Both the position numbers and the translations under genes were made by a program. A stretch of 19,729 bases of DNA from assembly GCA_027717925.1 (NCBI GenBank), contig JALLON010000019.1, positions 1-19,729 of the forward strand. The letters run 5' to 3'. Of this stretch, positions 14,456 through 19,729 are shown one piece after another; the stretch's first letter is position 1; every line of letters begins with the position of its first letter. The notes under the pieces were generated by a model. It was not told the DNA's origin and did no database searches. It was given only the letters and a program-made list of their open reading frames with translations. Source of the DNA: Acidobacteria bacterium AH-259-G07. GTDB taxonomy: Bacteria; Acidobacteriota; UBA6911; RPQK01; JADFOI01.

Positions 14456-15847
14456 TCACAGTGCCGGATGCTGAGTATGCCATGCCGTAGCCTGTTCATA
14501 AGCACGAGCCACCCGTAAGACGCCGGGTTCGTCGAAAGCCCTGCCGACAATCTGCAGACCGACGGGCAGGCCCGTCTTGGTAAAACCACACGGCACGGAG
14601 ATCGCCGGCAGACTGATCAGGTCGAAGGGCAGGGTATTGCGCGGTCGCAGGGCCGCATGGCCCGGCGGATCGTCGGCGATCGGGGTGGGTGGCACGGGCG
14701 ACGTGGGCATGAGCATGGCGCCGAAAGTCGCCAATGCCTGGCTAGTTTCGGCAGTCAGATGGCGCCGCAGTCGTTGCGCCTGGACCAACTGCACGGCGTT
14801 GTACAAGCTGCCCATTTCCAGCAGCGAACGCACTTCATCGCTGAAAGCCTGTGGACGTTTGCGCATGTCCGCAGCGTGATACGCGGCGGCTTCGGAGAAG
14901 AGGATAACAGTGCCAGCAGCGCGCGCCGCGTGCATGTCAGGCAGAGTGATCTCTTCTACTGTGGCGCCCAGGTCGCGGAAGACTTGCAGCGCGGCCTCGA
15001 CGGCGGCTATGACCTCGGGATCGCAATCCTCGAAGAAATAGTCGCGCGGCACGCCGATCTTGTCACCCCGGATGCCTTCGTTTAACTTCGCCATATAGTC
15101 CGGCACCGGCCGTGACACGCATCCCGGATCGCGCGGGTCGTGGCCGGCGAGCACTCGCAGCATGAGGGCAGCGTCGGTCACCGTACGGGTTATCGGGCCG
15201 ACATGATCCATGGACCAGGAAAGCGGCAAGCCGCCAAACTTACTCACGCGCCCAAAAGTAGGTTTGAGTCCTACGATGCCGCAGCAGGCTGCCGGCTGGC
15301 GAATAGAAGCGCCGGTATCACTGCCTAGAGCGCCAAAGGCCAGCCCCGCGGCCACCGCGGCAGCCGAGCCACCGCTAGAGCCGCCCGGATGGCACGTAAC
15401 GTCCCAGGGATTGCGCACCGGACCGTAGTGTACATTGGCACTGGTTGTGCCAAAGGCCAGCTCGTGCAGGTTGGTCTTACCCAGGATGATGGCTCCAGCG
15501 CGTTTTAAACGTTCGACGACGCTCGCGTCATAGTCGGGGACCCAGTCGGCGAAGAGCGGTGACCCGAATGTGGTACGCACACCGCGCGTGGCGAACAGAT
15601 CTTTAATGGCCACCGGTATGCCGTGTAACGGACCCAGATATGTCCCGGATCGGATGGCCGCTTCGGCGGCACCGGCCGCATCCCTGGCACTGTCGGCCAT
15701 CACGGTGATGTAAGCGTTCAGGGATCCGTTATGCTGCGCGATGCGCGTCAGCATCGCCTCCGTTACTTCCACCGGTGAGACATCACCGGCAGCCAGGCGT
15801 GGTGCTAGTTCGTCAATGCTGCTTAGGGTCAGCTCAGACGGTGCCAT
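14456..15847 (-). CDS. Amidase signature family hydrolase (AtzE/GatA-like)
   Basis: The 463-residue enzyme carries the Ser-cisSer-Lys triad of the amidase signature: K82 in GIPVAIKDLF, the GGSSGGSAAAVAAGL loop (155-169), and nucleophile S181 in GSDTGASIRQPAA. The usual DTGGSIR reads DTGASIR. GIVGLKPTFGRVSKFGGLPLSWSMDHVGPI and the C-terminal AISVPCGFTKTGLPVGLQIVG complete the fold. It is shorter than amide hydrolases with an added C-terminal domain, and fits AtzE-type hydrolases (1-carboxybiuret and related amides). Its ATG shares one base with the stop of the upstream small gene (TAATG) and has GGAGG just before, so the two are translationally coupled and probably form a complex. A tRNA-amidating GatA role is unlikely without a gatB nearby. 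Substrate unknown. Confidence 0.9.
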   Translation of the reverse strand: MAPSELTLSSIDELAPRLAAGDVSPVEVTEAMLTRIAQHNGSLNAYITVMADSARDAAGAAEAAIRSGTYLGPLHGIPVAIKDLFATRGVRTTFGSPLFADWVPDYDASVVERLKRAGAIILGKTNLHELAFGTTSANVHYGPVRNPWDVTCHPGGSSGGSAAAVAAGLAFGALGSDTGASIRQPAACCGIVGLKPTFGRVSKFGGLPLSWSMDHVGPITRTVTDAALMLRVLAGHDPRDPGCVSRPVPDYMAKLNEGIRGDKIGVPRDYFFEDCDPEVIAAVEAALQVFRDLGATVEEITLPDMHAARAAGTVILFSEAAAYHAADMRKRPQAFSDEVRSLLEMGSLYNAVQLVQAQRLRRHLTAETSQALATFGAMLMPTSPVPPTPIADDPPGHAALRPRNTLPFDLISLPAISVPCGFTKTGLPVGLQIVGRAFDEPGVLRVARAYEQATAWHTQHPAL

Positions 15848-16053
15848 TACACGCCTCCTTCCGCATTGGGAGTGCGATGCACCGCCGCCGGTTCACTCTC
15901 GCGGAGCCGTTCTTCCCAGTCCTGCAGGAGGTACACGGCCCGCGCCATGGTCGGGAGGCGTCCCCGATAGGCCTCGGCCTGTGCCGCGGTTAATTCCCGT
16001 CCAAAGATGTCGCGCGCCATCTGTTGCAGTTCGGCGATGGAGGGTTGACTCAT
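15847..16053 (-). CDS. AtzG-like/GatC-like small subunit of the amidase
   Basis: A 68-residue protein begins at the ATG 16053, seven bases after GAGGAG; a TTG one codon upstream (16056) is less well placed. It is all-helical in character, with SIAELQQMARDIFGRELTAAQAEAYRGRLPTMARAV followed by an acidic linker ending in EPAAVHRTP. The two-helix start, the one-base overlap with the amidase gene and the length match AtzG-type partners (about 68 residues), which wrap around AtzE much as GatC wraps GatA. I infer that it stabilises the amidase. The sequence is too short for certainty, but position and size are strong support. Confidence 0.72.
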   Translation of the reverse strand: MSQPSIAELQQMARDIFGRELTAAQAEAYRGRLPTMARAVYLLQDWEERLRESEPAAVHRTPNAEGGV

Positions 16054-16097
16054 CAATGCTCTCCTCTACGTGAATAGGAATTTCCTTTTTCGGACCG

Positions 16098-16126
16098 ATG
16101 GTATTGTGGGGGAGAAAAGAGGTCAA
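16098..16126 (-). promoter_or_regulatory. Candidate sigma70-type promoter for the amidase operon
   Basis: On the minus strand TTGACC (16121-16126) is followed after exactly 17 bases by TACCAT (16098-16103), putting the start of transcription about 38 bases before the ATG of the small subunit. Near it are a GGAA-T-TTCC dyad (16077-16085) and an ATTTCC/GGAAAT dyad with a 7-base spacer (16146-16164), which could bind a regulator shared with the divergent ftsY fragment. Confidence 0.45.
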
Positions 16127-16191
16127 GGAGCGCGGGTCATTCAAGATTTCCGAAAATTGGAAATTCACGCTGTGACCCCCAGAACAAAACC

Positions 16192-16554
16192 ATGAGCATC
16201 TTTAACTATCGAGAACAACCCGGTTATTTCGAGCGACTCAAAGAGGCGCTGAGAAGCACGAAGCAGGATCTCAGTGACAAGATGGATCAGATCTTTGGAA
16301 CGGCTGACAGTCCCATCACTGAAGATCAAATTGAAGATCTGGAAAATATCCTCATCAGCGCTGACATTGGAGTGCAGACAACTCTAGAGCTCACGGAGAG
16401 AATTCGGGACAAGACCAGGGGCCAGCGCATTTTGACTTCCTATCTGTACATCCACCAGCCATGCTTTTGCGAGTCTTTCTTGACTCTTATATACTGGTCA
16501 CATTCGAGACTTCATCGACCAAATTTGGAGGGACCTTCATGCGAAATTTTATAG
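16192..16554 (+). pseudogene. ftsY: 5' fragment of ftsY (signal recognition particle receptor)
   Basis: The frame starts at an ATG and reads GYFERLKEALRSTKQDLSDK, then IEDLENILISADIGVQTTLEL and TERIRDKTRGQRI. This is the helical N domain of the SRP receptor FtsY, which docks the SRP-ribosome complex at the membrane. The likeness ends at about 16430-16440; the rest of the frame (SYLYIHQPCFCESF...) is not FtsY and ends at 16552-16554, running into the start of the pectate lyase gene. The whole GTPase G domain (G1-G5 motifs) is missing. FtsY is essential and normally single copy, so an intact copy must exist elsewhere, or this is a junction between unrelated DNA pieces. About 80 residues remain of the 300 or more expected. 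It cannot be functional as an SRP receptor. Confidence 0.78.
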
Positions 16555-18146
16555 CTATTTTGTTTGCAGTTTTCGTCAGTTTCTTAGGGCCTTCCTTGGG
16601 GCTTACGCCCAAACCCTCGGCGGCAATCGTGGAGGAGAAGGAGGTTCTCGCCGCCATGAGAAAGGCAACGGATTTCATGATGAAGACCGTCTCGAATCGT
16701 GGAGGTTTTCTGTACCATTATTTCACAGACAATCGGAACACGGACAGAAGGTTCCCTTACAAACAGTGGGGAGAGGTTCCCGCACGAAAGTCCCAGATAT
16801 GGGTTCAACCTCAGCTAGAACCTCAAATATGGGAGCAGACCGGAAACGCAGGAGAGGCTTCCACGACCACGGTTGGTCTGATGCTTCTCGATGCCTATAA
16901 AGTCACCGGAGACCCTCAGTATCTGGCGTACGCCGAAAAGGTGGCCGGAGCCCTCATCTGGGGCCAGCACCGTTCGGGAGGATGGAATTATCTAATCGAT
17001 TTCGACCCTGCGGGACTTCAAGAGTGGTATGAGAAAGTCGCCTCACAGTGCCGGGGCTGGGAGGAATTCTATTACAACTACGACAACGCCACCTTTGATA
17101 ACAATACCACCGCCAGCGCGATTCGATCTCTTCTTCGACTTTATCACACCACCTTGGATCCCAAGTATCGACTACCTCTACTGAAAGCCCTGAGTTTTGT
17201 TCTTGAGGCACAGTACCCGAATGGAGCCTGGCCGCAACGCTATCCTCTGCGACGCGACTTCTCATTCGAGGGACACCCCGATTACACCTCCTATTACACA
17301 TTTAACGACGATGTGATCGCAAACAACATTTATCTGCTTCTGGAAGCTTACGAAGAGCTGGGCAACGAGGAGTACAAAAAAGCCGCTCGCCGCGGAATGG
17401 ATTTCTATATCATCTCACAGCTGCCCAGCCCTCAGGCCGGATGGGCGGACCAATATGATATGGAGATGAAGCCGGCGTGGGCGAGATCCTATGAACCTAC
17501 AGGAGTCAATACCTATCACACCGTTCGAAACATAAGGAACCTCCAAGTCTTTTACAGGATTACAGGGGATAGGAGATATTTAGAACCAATTCCGCCAGCC
17601 ATCCAGTGGCTTGAGAACTCAGTAATTAAACCGGATCTCTCCCAAACCGGGGTGGCTCCCGGTGGTAAACCAGTAAAATACACACATGCCATCTACTACG
17701 AAGTGGGAACAAACAAACCACTTTATATGCATCATAAGCATCGCAAACGTCCTGACGGCAAGTTCGAAATCACTCACTATTGGGTCGATCACGATCCAAC
17801 AGAGATCCGCATCTATAATGGAGGCGCTGCTGGTCAGATAGATATTCAGGCTATCAAGACTGAGTTCGAACGGGTAAGCCTCCTAAGTCTCGAGCAAGCA
17901 GCGGCGGAGTACCTAAAAATGAAGGAGACCAGTAAAGCGGTGTCCGAAACGGATGTTGAGGAAGTCAGGAAGCTAATTGCATCGCTGGACGGTAGGGGTG
18001 CATGGATGACCGAAATCACCCTGCTGGATACCCTAGATTATATCTGTAATCCGGAGATAAAGGACACGGGGATTGATACTGGGACCTACGTCTTCAACAT
18101 GTATCAACTAATGAACTACTTGAAAGGACGCACCGGTGTCAGATGA
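16539..18146 (+). CDS. Secreted PL10-like pectate lyase
   Basis: The protein has 535 residues from the ATG at 16539, which has a strong GGAGG seven bases upstream and begins a signal peptide (MRNFIAILFAVFVSFLGPSLG). The open frame reaches back to 16461, but that part follows the ftsY breakpoint and lacks sense. The (alpha/alpha)-barrel motifs of pectic acid lyase family 10 are seen: TFDNNTTASAIRSLLRLY (about 185-202), GAWPQRYPL (229-237), YTFNDDVIANNIYLLLEAY (253-271), GWADQYDMEMKPAWARSYEP (301-320). Family 10 enzymes split polygalacturonate by beta-elimination with an Arg base and calcium; the ND(D) and AR residues here are the likely catalytic ones. The extra C-terminal region (about 390-535) after the barrel is unusual and may be a lineage-specific extension. 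It converges on the FG-GAP gene. Family call good; activity on pectin is inferred. Confidence 0.82.
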   Translation: MRNFIAILFAVFVSFLGPSLGLTPKPSAAIVEEKEVLAAMRKATDFMMKTVSNRGGFLYHYFTDNRNTDRRFPYKQWGEVPARKSQIWVQPQLEPQIWEQTGNAGEASTTTVGLMLLDAYKVTGDPQYLAYAEKVAGALIWGQHRSGGWNYLIDFDPAGLQEWYEKVASQCRGWEEFYYNYDNATFDNNTTASAIRSLLRLYHTTLDPKYRLPLLKALSFVLEAQYPNGAWPQRYPLRRDFSFEGHPDYTSYYTFNDDVIANNIYLLLEAYEELGNEEYKKAARRGMDFYIISQLPSPQAGWADQYDMEMKPAWARSYEPTGVNTYHTVRNIRNLQVFYRITGDRRYLEPIPPAIQWLENSVIKPDLSQTGVAPGGKPVKYTHAIYYEVGTNKPLYMHHKHRKRPDGKFEITHYWVDHDPTEIRIYNGGAAGQIDIQAIKTEFERVSLLSLEQAAAEYLKMKETSKAVSETDVEEVRKLIASLDGRGAWMTEITLLDTLDYICNPEIKDTGIDTGTYVFNMYQLMNYLKGRTGVR

Positions 18147-18186
18147 GGCCCAACCACCGCGGGTTTGCAAGTTTTAATGGAGCTCG

Positions 18187-18215
18187 ACTGTTGGTTCCTG
18201 CATGCCTGCAACAGT
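18187..18215. terminator. Inverted repeat between convergent genes, possible terminator
   Basis: ACTGTTG (18187-18193) and CAACAGT (18209-18215) form a perfect 7-bp stem with a 15-base loop that contains a GCATGC palindrome. It lies between the convergent pectate lyase and FG-GAP genes, touching the stop codon of the latter. There is no T-run on either side, so it would be a weak or factor-assisted terminator at best. Confidence 0.25.
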
Positions 18216-19729
18216 TACGGTGCTAGTGTAATCGTCACACGGTCTAGTATTGGATAGCGGTCTCCATTGTCCGATTTGAAGATAGCGCGATATTGCAGGT
18301 AGCGGTCCGCGGTTTCGACCGAAAAAGCATCCTCTGGAATTTGTCGCCAAGGCTGCTTGTCAATCTCCTCCATCCTCTCTGAGGAGCGAAGCTCTAGGAT
18401 CAGCTCCGCTGCTCCTGGTACCTCGGCCTCGTAGCGGAGTCGTCCCTTCGTTCTGGCCTTCTCCCAATGAAACACCGAGGATTCATAAATCTGTTGCCAT
18501 CTACGATCGTAGATGTGACCCATGTCCTCGCCCCACATCCATGCGTGCCAAGGGTGGGTAAGGAGACGATTCGCGGGTTGACAAACCGATGACCATCGTT
18601 GAAAAAGACTCTGGAGAAGATCCTATGGTCAACATCTGTCGTATGACATGACAGCGCCAAGTCAAGCCGTCCGTCGTGATCGAAATCACCTGCAACTGCA
18701 TCGTGGACCGAGTCCCCAATCAAAACAGTCCTTCTTCGAGTGGCAAAGCCGTCCGGTCCTCCCCAGTAAAGATAAGAGGGCAGGAACTCGCGCGTGAGTT
18801 CGCCGTGATAGTGAGAACAGAACAGGTCGAGGAAACCATCGTCATCGAAGTCGGCCACCGTCAGACCGGCCACCCAGAACCCAGGCAGCCACTGAGCGTC
18901 CCAGGATCGGAAACCCTTTTCTCCACCCCAAAAAATCACAGCTCCCGTATCGTGATGTCCTCCTCTGTATTGGTTGTACGTACCGATGATAAGATCCAGG
19001 TAGCCGTCACGATTCAGATCTGCAGTTTCTGATGCGTAGGGGCCGGGAGTTCTAAGGCGAGTCGAGCGGCCGCTGTCGAAGCCCTTCGGGCTGCCCCAGA
19101 AGATCCACACATCATTCGTGTGACTGCAAGTGGCCACGAGGTCCAGCCATTCATCTCCGTTGAAGTCCGCGATGGTTGGAGGCCCTATCCATCCCAAAGT
19201 CGAAGAGGGTGATGCTTGGTTGACCTGGAGAGTGACCCGGTGGCTATCATCAAACCCCGCGGATGATCCGTAGTAAATGATCAATGTCTCCGGTTTGGTC
19301 CAATAATAGGTTCCCAATACCAGGTCCAGATAACCATCGCGATCCAGGTCCGCAACATTGCTGGTCCCGACACCTTTTTCTGGCAGGACGGTCCGCCGGC
19401 TTGTGTCAAAGCCCGTGCCGTAACCCCAGAAGATGCTCACACCCAGATAGGGGTTGTCCTCTGACACCGATCCTGCATTGACGGCAACCAATTCGACGAG
19501 CCCGTCGGTATTGAGATCCGCGGCACTGGCTTCATACCCACTCCGGAAAGGGATCTCCCACCGCCGATCGGGATCGAAGCCACGCGGCCCCCCCAAGTAC
19601 ACCAGTAAGGGAACTGCTTCGTCGAGCGTTCCACCACGACTGTTGCAGAAAATGACCCGGCCCGGCCAGTTTCCCTGCGGCGGCGCTATTGCCACATCCG
19701 TGGTGTCACTCACCATGGTATATCCCCCA
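18215..19729 (-). CDS. FG-GAP/VCBS repeat beta-propeller protein, 5'-partial, with a single-base frameshift
   Basis: The frame is open to the right edge: GGYT precedes the first Met at 19716, so the N-terminus and signal peptide are outside. At least six calcium-binding blade motifs are visible, each followed by FWG or YGS plus GF(D): ADLNTDGLVELV, ADLDRDGYLDLV, ADFNGDEWLDLV, ADLNRDGYLDLI, ADFDDDGFLDLF, GDFDHDGRLDLA. A seventh, degenerate one lies at the start, giving a seven-bladed propeller. At about 18538-18543 the sense moves to another frame: ...SLPTLGTH leads, after loss of one base, into WMWGEDMGHIYDRRWQQIYESSVF and a C-terminal beta-rich domain ending VTITLAP (stop 18215-18217). Read uncorrected, the first frame runs as nonsense to 18400. 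The frameshift could be a real mutation or a sequencing error. The protein is probably extracellular and binds glycans or other proteins, which fits the neighbouring pectate lyase. Confidence 0.8.

Noticed and set aside
16461..16538. Upstream extension of the pectate lyase to 16461
   Set aside because: It would place 26 residues before a proper signal peptide, and the ATG at 16539 has a strong ribosome-binding site.
1..19729. tRNA, rRNA, CRISPR arrays, insertion sequences, integrases, phage genes
   Set aside because: Looked for on both strands by eye; no repeats with regular spacing, transposase motifs or RNA-gene cores were seen.

Overview
This 19.7 kb window looks like chromosomal DNA of a Gram-negative-type environmental bacterium. 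There are no phage genes, insertion sequences, tRNA/rRNA genes or CRISPR arrays. The secreted gene set (Tat-exported ceramidase-like protein, PL10-like pectate lyase, FG-GAP propeller) recalls Planctomycetota, Poribacteria/Latescibacterota or Acidobacteriota. The membrane Fe-S protein and the folate one-carbon genes recall Deltaproteobacteria, Tectomicrobia or Rokubacteria-like lineages. I cannot fix the phylum from sequence alone.

Left part (1-3533, + strand): a tight run of three exported proteins. These are the C-terminal end of an FN3/Ig-like protein, a Tat-exported neutral-ceramidase-like protein and a secreted calcineurin-like metallophosphoesterase. After a short gap holding a possible gene remnant comes a large membrane Fe-S oxidoreductase (3802-5883) of the ETF:menaquinone oxidoreductase / HdrD-like type.

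Middle part (5884-14167, - strand): seven genes or fragments in one direction. Read 5'->3' on the minus strand they are MetF-like reductase, GcvT/DmdA-like methyltransferase, BCCT transporter, class I aminotransferase, D-2-hydroxyacid dehydrogenase, formate-THF ligase (fhs), and the first 47 codons of a sarcosine/dimethylglycine dehydrogenase-like flavoprotein. Together they suggest uptake of a methylated quaternary compound, transfer of its methyl group to tetrahydrofolate, oxidation of the C1 unit to formate with ATP gain, and processing of the amino/2-oxo acid skeleton. Next to them is an amidase (14456-15847), translationally coupled to an AtzG-like small subunit.

Right part (16192-19729): a broken 5' end of ftsY, followed directly by an intact secreted PL10-like pectate lyase. 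Convergent to it is a 5'-partial FG-GAP/VCBS beta-propeller protein with a single-base frameshift.

The most notable structural point is that the block from about 5917 to 16435 is bracketed by two gene fragments, the flavoprotein and ftsY. Both point outward and both lose their 3' part abruptly. This is what a DNA segment moved from elsewhere, with its ends cut through genes, would look like; an assembly chimera would look the same. The most interesting functional point is the folate-dependent demethylation cassette, whose methyltransferase resembles DmdA overall but has GcvT-type residues at one motif.
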